DNA from: Clostridia bacterium
GTDB lineage: Bacteria > Bacillota > Clostridia > Oscillospirales > CAG-272
Direction: 5' to 3'
Assembly: GCA_017462485.1 (NCBI GenBank)
Contig: JAFTRA010000026.1
Coordinates: 36,221-100,220, forward strand
Length of the DNA stretch: 64,000 bases
Every line of letters begins with the position of its first letter. Position 1 is the first letter of the stretch. Under the pieces are notes generated by a model. The model worked only from the letters and a program-made list of their open reading frames with translations, ran no database searches and was not told the origin of the DNA. Made by a program: the position numbers and the translations under genes. Positions 17,250 through 24,340 of this stretch are shown here, piece by piece.

Positions 17250-17480
17250 ATGAATGAAGCAATAGAAAAGAAAATAGGAAAAAATATTCGAAAGCTCCGC
17301 GAAAAATCCGGACTCACTCAAGAGCAAGTGGCAGCAAAGCTGCAGACCAACGGTTGCGACATTACAAGAAGCGCCGTTGCAAAAATCGAAGTAGGACAAA
17401 GGCACCTATATCCCGATGAAATAATTTTACTAAAGGAGATTCTCGGTACATCTTTTGAAGAGATTTTTGAAGTTAAATAA
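17250..17480 (+). CDS. XRE-family HTH regulator
   Basis: A 76-residue single-domain Cro/CI-type regulator: IGKNIRKLREKSGLTQEQVA, then a slightly long recognition-helix region (NGCDITRSAVAKIEVGQRHL), ending in LKEILGTSFEEIFEV. It is divergent from the AbrB-like gene across a 112-bp region containing the palindrome. GCGAGGT lies before the ATG. No effector domain is present, so it probably senses through partners or simply by dosage. A terminator follows. Confidence 0.9.
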   Translation: MNEAIEKKIGKNIRKLREKSGLTQEQVAAKLQTNGCDITRSAVAKIEVGQRHLYPDEIILLKEILGTSFEEIFEVK

Positions 17481-17492
17481 CTAATAGCTAAC

Positions 17493-17526
17493 GTTAAAAA
17501 GGCACCCAAAAGGGTGCCTTTTTGCG
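17493..17526 (+). terminator. Terminator of the XRE gene
   Basis: AAAAAGGCACCC and GGGTGCCTTTTT around an AAAA loop. The same GGCACC/GGTGCC stem reappears after tRNA-Val. Confidence 0.92.
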
Positions 17527-17553
17527 CTTTAAAGCAGTTTTTAATTTTTCATC

Positions 17554-18840
17554 TTAGAACTTAACGAGATCTGCAACGTTTATAGGCTGGCCGGACGCCA
17601 TAGATTTATTTGCGGAAATACCGGTAAGTATGCTCATTGCACCGTCCACGTGTGATGCGGCGCGCTGGAATTTATCGTATTCGGGCGTACCGAAAAGATC
17701 GTTAAGAAGAACCGCATCGCCACCACCGTGACCTCCCTTGCCCTCTTCGATTGGTACGTTATACGCTTCTCCGAACATAGGATAAACAGTAATTTTCTTT
17801 CCCTTAACGACGCCTTCCTTTGAGGATTCACCACCTGCATTAACGTAAACCGCCTCGGTAACCTCTATTTCTATTCTGCCCTTTGTTCCGGTGAAGCAAA
17901 CACGGAATCCCTCCCAAGGAGAGTAGGCGTTAAGAGAATAGGACATCTGCGCTCCGCTAGCGTACTGAACGAGTACGTTCATCGTATCCTCAATGCTGAT
18001 ATTATCTCCGAAAACGCTCTGGTCACGGATATATCCGTCGTCAGCCTCGGCATTAAGGTAAAGCTCCTCGAGCTGCTTATTGCCCTTCATAACGAGAGCA
18101 AACGGGTCGCCCTCGGCATTTTTCTGACCGTGAACACGGGAATAGAACTTGGTTACTCCACGCTCCTCGGCATTTTCTCTGCCATAGAACTTAAGGTCTC
18201 CGAAGGCAAAAACACGCTTGGGATAGGTTCCGAGCCAGAAATTAACGAGGTCGAAGTGGTGTGTTGCCTTATGCACCATAAGGCCTCCGCTGTTTCTCTT
18301 ATCTCTATGCCAACGGCGGAAGTAATCGGCGCCGTGAGAGGTATTGAGAAGCCACTCAAAGTGAACCTGGGTAACCTTTCCTATTGTATCGTTCATAATA
18401 AGCTCACGAATCTTGGTGTTATGAGGCGCATAGCGGTAATTAAAGGTAACGCGAAGCTTCTTTCCCGTTCTGTTTATGCAGTCTATTATCTCCTGGCACT
18501 TATCATTGTCAACCGTCATAGGCTTTTCGGAAATAACGTCGCAGCCCATTTCCATAGCCTTTATTATGTATCTATGGTGAGTGCGGTCTATCGAGGTAAC
18601 TATAACCACGTCGGGCTTTGTCTCCTCTATCATCTGCTCAAACTGCTCGGGCATATAGGTAGGAACGGCATGATATCCGAATTCATCTACGAGCGTGCGA
18701 TTGGCATAATCCATACGCGTCTGGTTTATATCGCAAAAAGCAACGAGCTCGGATGTTTCCGAATACGTCTTCGCAATTGCCTGATAATACATTCTGGCTC
18801 TGCCGCCTATACCGACGTGAGCGTATCTTTTCTTTTCCAT
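17554..18840 (-). CDS. Gfo/Idh/MocA-family oxidoreductase
   Basis: A 428-residue NAD(P)-dependent sugar or cyclitol dehydrogenase. The Rossmann start AHVGIGGRARMY, the EKPMTVDNDKC motif that places the catalytic lysine, and the C-terminal beta-sheet domain with a KATHHFDLVNFW histidine pair are present. The family oxidises or reduces glycosides at a ring hydroxyl. It is monocistronic and longer than the two relatives at 34965 and 36121, so it is not a recent duplicate of them. Specific substrate unknown. Confidence 0.9.
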   Translation of the reverse strand: MEKKRYAHVGIGGRARMYYQAIAKTYSETSELVAFCDINQTRMDYANRTLVDEFGYHAVPTYMPEQFEQMIEETKPDVVIVTSIDRTHHRYIIKAMEMGCDVISEKPMTVDNDKCQEIIDCINRTGKKLRVTFNYRYAPHNTKIRELIMNDTIGKVTQVHFEWLLNTSHGADYFRRWHRDKRNSGGLMVHKATHHFDLVNFWLGTYPKRVFAFGDLKFYGRENAEERGVTKFYSRVHGQKNAEGDPFALVMKGNKQLEELYLNAEADDGYIRDQSVFGDNISIEDTMNVLVQYASGAQMSYSLNAYSPWEGFRVCFTGTKGRIEIEVTEAVYVNAGGESSKEGVVKGKKITVYPMFGEAYNVPIEEGKGGHGGGDAVLLNDLFGTPEYDKFQRAASHVDGAMSILTGISANKSMASGQPINVADLVKF

Positions 18841-18974
18841 GGTAATTCCTCCAAATTGTTTTTTTCTTTATTATAAAGCAAGAAAACCACAATTTCTATG
18901 ATTTTATTTGCTGTTTTTGCTAAAATACAAATTTATTGCTCGAAATATATCTTTTTTTAAAATCAAACCATAAG

Positions 18975-19003
18975 AAAAAACAGAGCGAGTTTTCCTCGCT
19001 CTG
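18975..19003 (-). terminator. Terminator of the two-gene unit at 19-20 kb
   Basis: CAGAGCGAG/CTCGCTCTG with a 5-nt loop, followed by six T on the minus strand. Confidence 0.88.
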
Positions 19004-19059
19004 TCGAACTATGAAACGGAACTTAATAAAAATCATCATACAATGCAAAAGCATGGTGT

Positions 19060-19428
19060 TCAAGCATATAAATACCAATCCAGCGCGGCTATTAGCATCA
19101 TGGCGCCGTGAAGCCTTGTTACAGCCTCCGCGATGCTCATGTCGTTGCGGCGGAAGCGAATATATATTTGTCTGCGCTTTGAATCCCACGCTGTACCGAA
19201 TCGCTTGTTAATTTTTGACACGTATTCGGTGTAGTCCTCGAAATTATCTATGAAAACCTGCTCGGTAAATGCCTCGAAATTTTCACAGGAGGATAAACGT
19301 ATGTTCTTGTCCTCTTCTTGCTCAAAAAGTATTTTGCAGCCGTCTCCGTCCCAGAACGTGCCGGGAATAATAAATCCGCTCCTGACGTCGTAGATCTCGT
19401 GGAGAACCGATTCAATTTCAGAATTCAT
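19060..19428 (-). CDS. Unrecognised 122-residue protein
   Basis: I do not recognise a family with confidence. The protein is small and acidic, with IPGTFWDGDGCKILFEQEED in its first half and an amphipathic C-terminal helix (MSIAEAVTRLHGAMMLIAAL) that loosely recalls DUF1828-type proteins. It overlaps the upstream gene by four bases (ATGA), so the two are co-translated and probably function together. A terminator follows at 18975. No signal peptide or membrane helix is visible. Confidence 0.7.
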   Translation of the reverse strand: MNSEIESVLHEIYDVRSGFIIPGTFWDGDGCKILFEQEEDKNIRLSSCENFEAFTEQVFIDNFEDYTEYVSKINKRFGTAWDSKRRQIYIRFRRNDMSIAEAVTRLHGAMMLIAALDWYLYA

Positions 19429-19985
19429 AAATTGCCCTCCAGTAGCTGTTTTTCTTCAATATCCCTTGCTTCTGACGACCACTTGCTATTTGTAAAAGGC
19501 GGAAGTATATCGAGATTAGCTATTATCGTGATAGCGGTAACGAATCCGTCAAGGTGGTGGAGCGTTATCCACGGTGAATAGAGGTCATACGTCTTCGTTA
19601 TGATGCGACCGCCTCGCAATTCGTTCATACCCGTCTTGTAAAGTATCCTTTTGATTCTCGGCAAATATGGTGTTATATCCCCGACCTTGCGCTCGAGTTC
19701 AATAAAAGCTCTTCCTCCGTCTGAAATCTCAAAGCTTTCGTATTGTTGCGTGTCAACAACAGAGCCAAGACTCCTCTGGCGCTCGGGACCGACACTTTTT
19801 CTCGGCAGCTTAACGTGCTTAACCGTTATTTTCAAGGGCTCGCTTTTCTCATCGGACTCCTTGCCGAAGTGCCAAGGCATTGTCAGCACTTGTTCTTCAA
19901 CGTCTTTGGAGACGGTAATTTTTTCCCATATTATCTCTCTTAACTTTTTATCGGAAATAGCTTTTATCTCTCGTCTTTCTTCCAT
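19425..19985 (-). CDS. Unrecognised 186-residue protein, co-translated with the next gene
   Basis: I do not recognise this protein. The start at 19985 (MEERREIKAISDKKLREIIW) is preferred because GGAG lies 7 nt upstream; a GTG 26 codons earlier has no ribosome site. It is rich in charged residues, contains no obvious catalytic motif, and ends in a hydrophobic stretch (GFVTAITIIANLDILPPF) that is too short to be a reliable membrane anchor. Its stop overlaps the start of the 122-residue gene, suggesting a two-subunit complex. Flanking repeat elements hint at an accessory origin. Confidence 0.65.
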   Translation of the reverse strand: MEERREIKAISDKKLREIIWEKITVSKDVEEQVLTMPWHFGKESDEKSEPLKITVKHVKLPRKSVGPERQRSLGSVVDTQQYESFEISDGGRAFIELERKVGDITPYLPRIKRILYKTGMNELRGGRIITKTYDLYSPWITLHHLDGFVTAITIIANLDILPPFTNSKWSSEARDIEEKQLLEGNL

Positions 19986-20100
19986 AGTTTTCTCCGTCAT
20001 ATGCGTGATTGCGAGCACAGTGTCCAAATTAACCTTCGTTTGTTTTTTGAAGATTGCAATCACTTATTTAATATTTTATCACAAGCAAAAATGCTTGCTC

Positions 20101-20151
20101 GCAAGAGCTATCTCTCTTTTGCTGGTGGAGCGTGCTTTAAGAAAGTCGAAC
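20101..20151. repeat. 51-bp tRNA-end-like repeat, copy A
   Basis: It matches 21376-21426 at 45 of 51 positions. Read on the minus strand it runs GTTCGACTTTC ... GCTCCACCA then AAAAGAGAGATAGC, resembling a tRNA T-loop, a CCA end and a terminator arm. It begins 10 nt past the stop of the YwaF-like gene. Confidence 0.65.
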
Positions 20152-20160
20152 GACTTTCTC

Positions 20161-20901
20161 CTATGTTGAAGTGGCTTTAACAAGTAATTTTGCGAGGTGA
20201 TACATTCCTATAAAAACACCTATAAAAACGACTAAAAGAACACCGCAATAAAACCAATTTATTTCAAACCAGCCGTAATGTGAAGATGGGAATACGTTGT
20301 AAAGGAATTTGAGCGGAGTTCCCTTATAATCAAACAAATAGAAGTAGTTTGGTGTCCAATTTAACGCTGCTCTGAATAATGAATTGCATACTATAGCAAT
20401 TAACGACATGCACCCCACAAAACCCATTGATTTGTAAAGATCGTATCTACTCAGCTTCGGACGACAAAGCAACAAAGCGTAAAGCGCGCACACGACAATT
20501 AAAATATGTCCCCAAACATACGCCTGAGCCCTTATTTTGAATATAGTGTCGTAATTGGCAAGCGAATCGGCAAAAACCATTGCCAACAAAGCGGGAATTG
20601 TATTAAAGCAAAAGGCTGTTAGAATTAACCAATTCCTTTTAAAAATCAAAGCAAGACCTGCTATTATGCTACCGATATGGCAAACCTGAAGAGGTATAAC
20701 CTCAACGTCCCAGCCGCTTCTTGTGAAGATATCGACGTTTCTCACAATCAGAATCAATATAGAAATACTTCCGAGGATATAACCGACTGTATTTATCGCC
20801 TTATGCGTGCGATTCCTCATATTGCAATAAATTAAAAGGAATATAACAAAAGGTGAAACGATATATAAAATATGCCATATTGACCACATCTCAAATTTCA
20901 T
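20161..20901 (-). CDS. YwaF-family (TIGR02206) membrane protein
   Basis: A 246-residue integral membrane protein with about seven helices. The start is the ATG at 20901 (MKFEMWSIWHILYIVSPF), preceded by GAGGAG; sequence further upstream in frame is leader only. The VCHIGSIIAGLALIF helix, WGHILIVVCALYALL and the aromatic loop SSHYGWFEINWFYCG fit the YwaF/TIGR02206 family, whose function is unknown. It has its own promoter (20951-20979), and repeat copy A follows its stop, so it appears to be a single-gene insertion-like unit. Confidence 0.82.
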   Translation of the reverse strand: MKFEMWSIWHILYIVSPFVIFLLIYCNMRNRTHKAINTVGYILGSISILILIVRNVDIFTRSGWDVEVIPLQVCHIGSIIAGLALIFKRNWLILTAFCFNTIPALLAMVFADSLANYDTIFKIRAQAYVWGHILIVVCALYALLLCRPKLSRYDLYKSMGFVGCMSLIAIVCNSLFRAALNWTPNYFYLFDYKGTPLKFLYNVFPSSHYGWFEINWFYCGVLLVVFIGVFIGMYHLAKLLVKATST

Positions 20902-20950
20902 AAAACTCTCCTCGTTTGCAGGGGCACGCATACATTTGAATAACAAGCTT

Positions 20951-20979
20951 ATTGTAGCACAAAAAACGCATATTTTCAA
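20951..20979 (-). promoter_or_regulatory. Promoter of the YwaF-like gene
   Basis: On the minus strand TTGAAA (20979-20974) and TACAAT (20956-20951) are spaced 17 bp apart. The rest of 20980-21429 has no gene. Confidence 0.7.
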
Positions 20980-21191
20980 GAAAATGGACTATTAAACATT
21001 ATTAAGAATAGAGCTTGTCCATGCTAAAGGTAAGGTTGCCATCACGGATAAGTAGAGTTCTGATTTTGGCAAAGTGTGCAAGCTTAACTTCACTATATAT
21101 ATTCGCTTTGCGATATCTTGCCAAACGAGCACATGAAAGTTCGGTTTGTATAGAGCGGAACGACCATTGTAAATTAACCGCGAGTGGCAAT

Positions 21192-21211
21192 ACCTAGGAC
21201 CGACCGGTTAT
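21192..21211 (-). repeat. 20-bp exact fragment of the tRNA-CAT gene
   Basis: ACCTAGGACCGACCGGTTAT is identical to 23910-23929, the stretch from T-arm to anticodon arm of the tRNA at 23888. Flanking bases do not match, so this is an isolated tRNA piece 2.7 kb away in the same orientation, as left by an integration or rearrangement. Confidence 0.75.
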
Positions 21212-21361
21212 ACTCCATTCGGCAGAAGTGCGCTTCGCGCTCTTGGTGCTACGCACTACGCTTGGCTCGCTTGTGCGAGCATAGACTCGCTCGCGCTTGA
21301 TTATGTAGCCTGCGGCTCAAACCGGTCGAAACATAGCGCAAACCTCGGTGTTTCATAAGCA

Positions 21362-21426
21362 AAAGAGAGATAACCGCAAGGGCTATCTCTCTTTTGTTGG
21401 TGGAGCAAGCTTAACGAAAGTCGAAC
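21362..21426 (-). terminator. tRNA-end-like repeat copy B with terminator of the CotH gene
   Basis: The 51-bp repeat (21376-21426) starts 4 nt after the CotH stop. AGAGAGATA pairs with TATCTCTCT, and on the minus strand a T-run follows, giving a good terminator. Confidence 0.7.
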
Positions 21427-21429
21427 TTT

Positions 21430-23028
21430 TTAATGAATCAAAAACAACTCATCAAGCATTTCAAGCCGCAACTCAAAATATTTAAAAGTCCATAAAAAGT
21501 TATCATCAACAAGAGCGTCGGTATCCTCTGCATCATCGTTGTACCAAATTGCAGAATCCGCTTTAATCTTATCTTCATAGTAGTAGAAGAATTCTTTGGC
21601 AGATTCAAATTCATGCAGATAAATATCTCTTAAATACAAGGTATAACGTTCTTTAATCAACTCTTTAGCCTCTGGAATATTCAAAAACAACGCCCACCAA
21701 TCGTAGTTCGTAAAACGATCCTTTGCATTATCGAGCGTATAATCAATGTTTGGGCCGAGAGTGTACGGGCGTGAGCAGGTATAATCGAAATCCCACGAAG
21801 GACCAAAAATGAGCTTGCTATCTTTGCTGGTACGATACATATATACCGATCTACCAGCCATGTCGGTATTTCTGAACAATTCTCCTAACAGAAAATAATC
21901 TATGAAGGAAGCAATATCAACTAACTTTGAGAACTCGTCAATATTCCCTTCAACCAAAGCGTTTCTACAAGAGGCTATATAATTTTCAATATAGGCAAAT
22001 TGTGCTTCGGTAAGATTATCATCCGAATCAATTACGTAAAGCAAATCCGTCCAACCGTCTCCGTCATAATCGAACACATCGGTTGTTCCGAGCGAAAAAT
22101 AGTTAACCCCTTCAATACCTTCTCTATATGCTATAGTATCCATCTCAAGAATGAATGGTATCTCAACATCTTCTGATGTGTATTTATCAAGGTCAATCTT
22201 GTTTTTTCCGGAATCGACATCGTCAACAAGGAAATAAAGTCCGCGGTATTCATCATCGATGTAGACCATTGATAAAATAGGCAAAGGCGCATACCTATCG
22301 CTGTTGTTATTCATTGTATAACTTATAGATAGAGCGAGGTAATCTCTAAGTTTGCATGGATCAGGATAGGATGCAAGAAGGTTGTATTTCTTCGCTTCTG
22401 GTAAACCCTCAAGTGATTTGGCGGAATAAAATTTAATCTTATACCCCTTTTTTTCAAACCAACGAGAAGATGTTCCTCTAATTCTTATTTTTGCCGTCTC
22501 GTCAAACGCTATAAGACTTCCATCATTCAAACTTATTTGACATTCTGCATAATCCTTGTAGTTGGGATGGCTTCTATCCGGGATCGTTGCTCCGTTAGTG
22601 TATATGTAAAATGTCGGAATTTGGTCATCAAACTCTTTCGACACAAGCTCCTTCGAAGAATAACACATATTGCAAATTCCATCGATGTAATTATGCTCCG
22701 AAAGCATAGCAATTTCAAATCGTTCAACCAGAACGGCATCGCAATATTGACAATGCGCCCCTGCCGTATAACCAGCGGATATGCAAGTAGCAGGAACTTC
22801 CTCATCAAGCACTTGAGTGTGAGGAAGCTTTTCAATTGTTGCGTTTTCGGAAAAACCACAGCCTTTTTCCGTACAATATCGCATACTTTCGCCTTGTGAT
22901 TGGCATGTAGATTCTGTTATCACAATCCATTCGGTTAACTGATGTACGTGTTCCTCGTTGCAGGAATTGATAAGCAGAAGCGAAACGAATAACGTGAACC
23001 ATACAGCAAGTATTTTTGCAATTTTCAT
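21430..23028 (-). CDS. CotH kinase family lipoprotein
   Basis: A 533-residue secreted lipoprotein. The start at 23028 (MKIAKILAVWFTLF) has GAGGAG upstream and gives a lipobox ending in Cys23. Residues 30-130 hold CX2C-type pairs (HCQYCD, ICNMCY) like small treble-clef modules. The rest is a CotH-type kinase fold: IRIRGTSSRWFEKKGYKIKF, LREYL-like region, MVYIDDEYRGLYFLVDDVD, and the metal-binding PSWDFDYTCSRP. CotH kinases phosphorylate proteins outside the cytoplasm; in cellulolytic Clostridia they accompany surface complexes. It is monocistronic and flanked by tRNA-like debris. Confidence 0.9.
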   Translation of the reverse strand: MKIAKILAVWFTLFVSLLLINSCNEEHVHQLTEWIVITESTCQSQGESMRYCTEKGCGFSENATIEKLPHTQVLDEEVPATCISAGYTAGAHCQYCDAVLVERFEIAMLSEHNYIDGICNMCYSSKELVSKEFDDQIPTFYIYTNGATIPDRSHPNYKDYAECQISLNDGSLIAFDETAKIRIRGTSSRWFEKKGYKIKFYSAKSLEGLPEAKKYNLLASYPDPCKLRDYLALSISYTMNNNSDRYAPLPILSMVYIDDEYRGLYFLVDDVDSGKNKIDLDKYTSEDVEIPFILEMDTIAYREGIEGVNYFSLGTTDVFDYDGDGWTDLLYVIDSDDNLTEAQFAYIENYIASCRNALVEGNIDEFSKLVDIASFIDYFLLGELFRNTDMAGRSVYMYRTSKDSKLIFGPSWDFDYTCSRPYTLGPNIDYTLDNAKDRFTNYDWWALFLNIPEAKELIKERYTLYLRDIYLHEFESAKEFFYYYEDKIKADSAIWYNDDAEDTDALVDDNFLWTFKYFELRLEMLDELFLIH

Positions 23029-23261
23029 ATTGGACTCCTCTATCTTATCAATACAAATAATGATACGGTGATCTGAGTAGCTTAAAACATACTGTGACAA
23101 GTAAAAAACAACATCTTTGTCAGCACAACCTGAAAACGGGAATATGTTACACAACTATTATATCGCAAACAAAAGATTTTTTCAAGCCTTGTGGAATGAT
23201 TTATACCATTTGGCACCGTGGCGTGTGCTTGTCCCCCTACAAGTCGGCTCGGCTTCGCTAA

Positions 23262-23291
23262 AAGAAAAAAGCAAGGCGTTAACCTTGCTTA
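23262..23291 (-). terminator. Terminator overlapping the end of the four-helix gene
   Basis: AAGCAAGG/CCTTGCTT around the stop codon, followed on the minus strand by TTTTTTCTTTT. Confidence 0.8.
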
Positions 23292-23632
23292 AGCTTATTT
23301 TCTATTGTAATACACGATGCGGTGAGCATTCTTTTTATTCTTCCGCAGAGATTTCGGTGATTTTTAAAGGTTTGCTCGTCGATGACTCCGGATGCGAAAA
23401 TCAACTTTAACCAACTTTCGGTTTCCGCGCATTCTTTTCTGGCAATTTCAAATTTTGAATGCATATCTGCAAGGCTTTGCGGATATTGAGCTTCGGTTAT
23501 ATTGGCAAAAACACTTGACGAGGATTTTTTGATCTGAAATACGGTATTGGAGTCAATTTTGTATTCGGAGCAAAGCTTTGCTATTTTAATAGCCAATTCT
23601 TCGCTGTACTCTAATAGTAAGTTTCGTTTCAT
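23279..23632 (-). CDS. Four-helix-bundle protein (23S rRNA intervening-sequence family)
   Basis: A 117-residue protein of the TIGR02436 type. The start at 23632 (MKRNLLLEYSEELAIKIAKL) has GGAGGGG upstream. The family pattern is clear: SSSSVFANITEAQYPQS between helices 1 and 2, then KFEIARKECAETESWLKLIFASGVI and a final basic helix. Members lie inside intervening sequences of 23S rRNA or stand free, and are related to Avd accessory proteins of diversity-generating retroelements. No reverse transcriptase is nearby. Its 5' flank is an ordered array of hairpins, suggesting the gene and array form one small mobile unit. Confidence 0.88.
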   Translation of the reverse strand: MKRNLLLEYSEELAIKIAKLCSEYKIDSNTVFQIKKSSSSVFANITEAQYPQSLADMHSKFEIARKECAETESWLKLIFASGVIDEQTFKNHRNLCGRIKRMLTASCITIENKLKQG

Positions 23633-23651
23633 CTTCACACCCCTCCGTACC

Positions 23652-23839
23652 AAATCACGGCAGAGCCGTGAATGGAATCCGCAACCTGTTGCGGTATGGA
23701 CTCTCGCTAAAGGCGAGTATGGAATCAAGACCGAAGTCGAAGAAATTCAGCCTACCGACTGATGCCATTCGCGGTCAAGCCGCAATTCCATGCAATTCGC
23801 TCTGCGAATTGATGCCATACACAAGCCCTTCGGTCTTGA
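23652..23839. repeat. Hairpin array with TATGGAAT linkers, closed by a 12-bp inverted repeat
   Basis: Small hairpins CACGGC..GCCGTG, CCGCAA..TTGCGG and CTCGC..GCGAG are joined by AATGGAAT, TATGGACT and TATGGAAT. TCAAGACCGAAG (23725) then pairs with CTTCGGTCTTGA (23828). In between, two hairpins carry the linker in reverse complement (ATTCCAT, ATGCCAT). No ORF or CRISPR-like spacing. Confidence 0.7.
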
Positions 23840-23842
23840 ATA

Positions 23843-23888
23843 AAACAACCAAAACCAACCCCTTGCGGGTTCGATTTTGGTTGTTTTT
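23843..23888 (-). terminator. Terminator of the tRNA-CAT gene
   Basis: AACAACCAAAA and TTTTGGTTGTT flank a small inner hairpin directly after the tRNA CCA end. Confidence 0.88.
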
Positions 23889-23964
23889 GGTGGACCATCT
23901 AGGACTCGAACCTAGGACCGACCGGTTATGAGCCGGTAGCTCTAACCAACTGAGCTAATGGTCC
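23888..23964 (-). tRNA. tRNA with CAT anticodon, probably tRNA-Ile2 (CAT)
   Basis: A complete cloverleaf with encoded CCA: acceptor GGACC, D-arm TAGCTCAGTTGGTTAGAGC, anticodon loop CTCATAA, T-arm GGTTCGAGTCC. The anticodon is CAT. The GGACC acceptor and the GGCTCATAACCG anticodon arm match the isoleucine-2 type, whose C34 is changed to lysidine, better than elongator methionine. A 20-bp fragment of this gene lies at 21192. Confidence 0.9.
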
Positions 23965-24160
23965 GAATAAATATTTAATTTTTTATAAATGAAATGCGCA
24001 TAGGACCGATACTGCTAACCGCATTCTAGGTCACTTTAGTATTATAGCAAAGATATATGGATAATATGTTACGAAGATATTAACAAATTATTAAGTTTTG
24101 ATCGATTTTTGGTGATTTCTGTATGCGGACTCGGCGCGCGCGTATAATGCAAACATTGTA

Positions 24161-24189
24161 TTGAAACTTTTTTAAAACTGTGCTATAAT
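24161..24189 (+). promoter_or_regulatory. Promoter of the phosphoesterase gene
   Basis: TTGAAA (24161-24166) and TATAAT (24184-24189), 17 bp apart, give a leader of about 150 nt. Confidence 0.75.
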
Positions 24190-24258
24190 CAACCATAGAT
24201 AATCCGACCAATATATAATAAGTTTTCACGTGGTGAATTTTAAAAAGTGAGGATTTAT

Positions 24259-24338
24259 ATGGCTTTAAACGTATTCGATTTAGGTTAGTGTTGGCTAGGT
24301 TGCCATAGATTAATAAAGATTTACAGGAGAATACGGTA
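24259..24338 (+). promoter_or_regulatory. Leader with possible 9-codon peptide and two-copy element, copy 2
   Basis: GTGAGG is followed by ATG and a reading frame MALNVFDLG then TAG. This frame overlaps the element shared with 2849 (ATTCGATTTAGGTTAGTGTTGGCTAG), which continues to the phosphoesterase ribosome site. It may be an attenuating leader or a mobile remnant. Confidence 0.45.
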
Positions 24339-24340
24339 AA

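Noticed and set aside
20101-20151. Intact tRNA gene
   Set aside because: It has a T-loop-like and CCA-like end, but no D-arm or anticodon arm, and the distance from T-loop to CCA is too long.
23279-23632. Avd gene of a diversity-generating retroelement
   Set aside because: The four-helix fold is related, but there is no reverse transcriptase, template repeat or variable-repeat target gene nearby.
23652-23839. CRISPR array
   Set aside because: Repeat words are only 8 nt and the variable pieces are self-complementary hairpins of differing length; no cas genes in the window.
24260-24290. Confident leader-peptide attenuator for the phosphoesterase
   Set aside because: The 9-codon frame has a ribosome site, but no amino-acid run and no alternative terminator pair follows; kept only as a low-confidence element.
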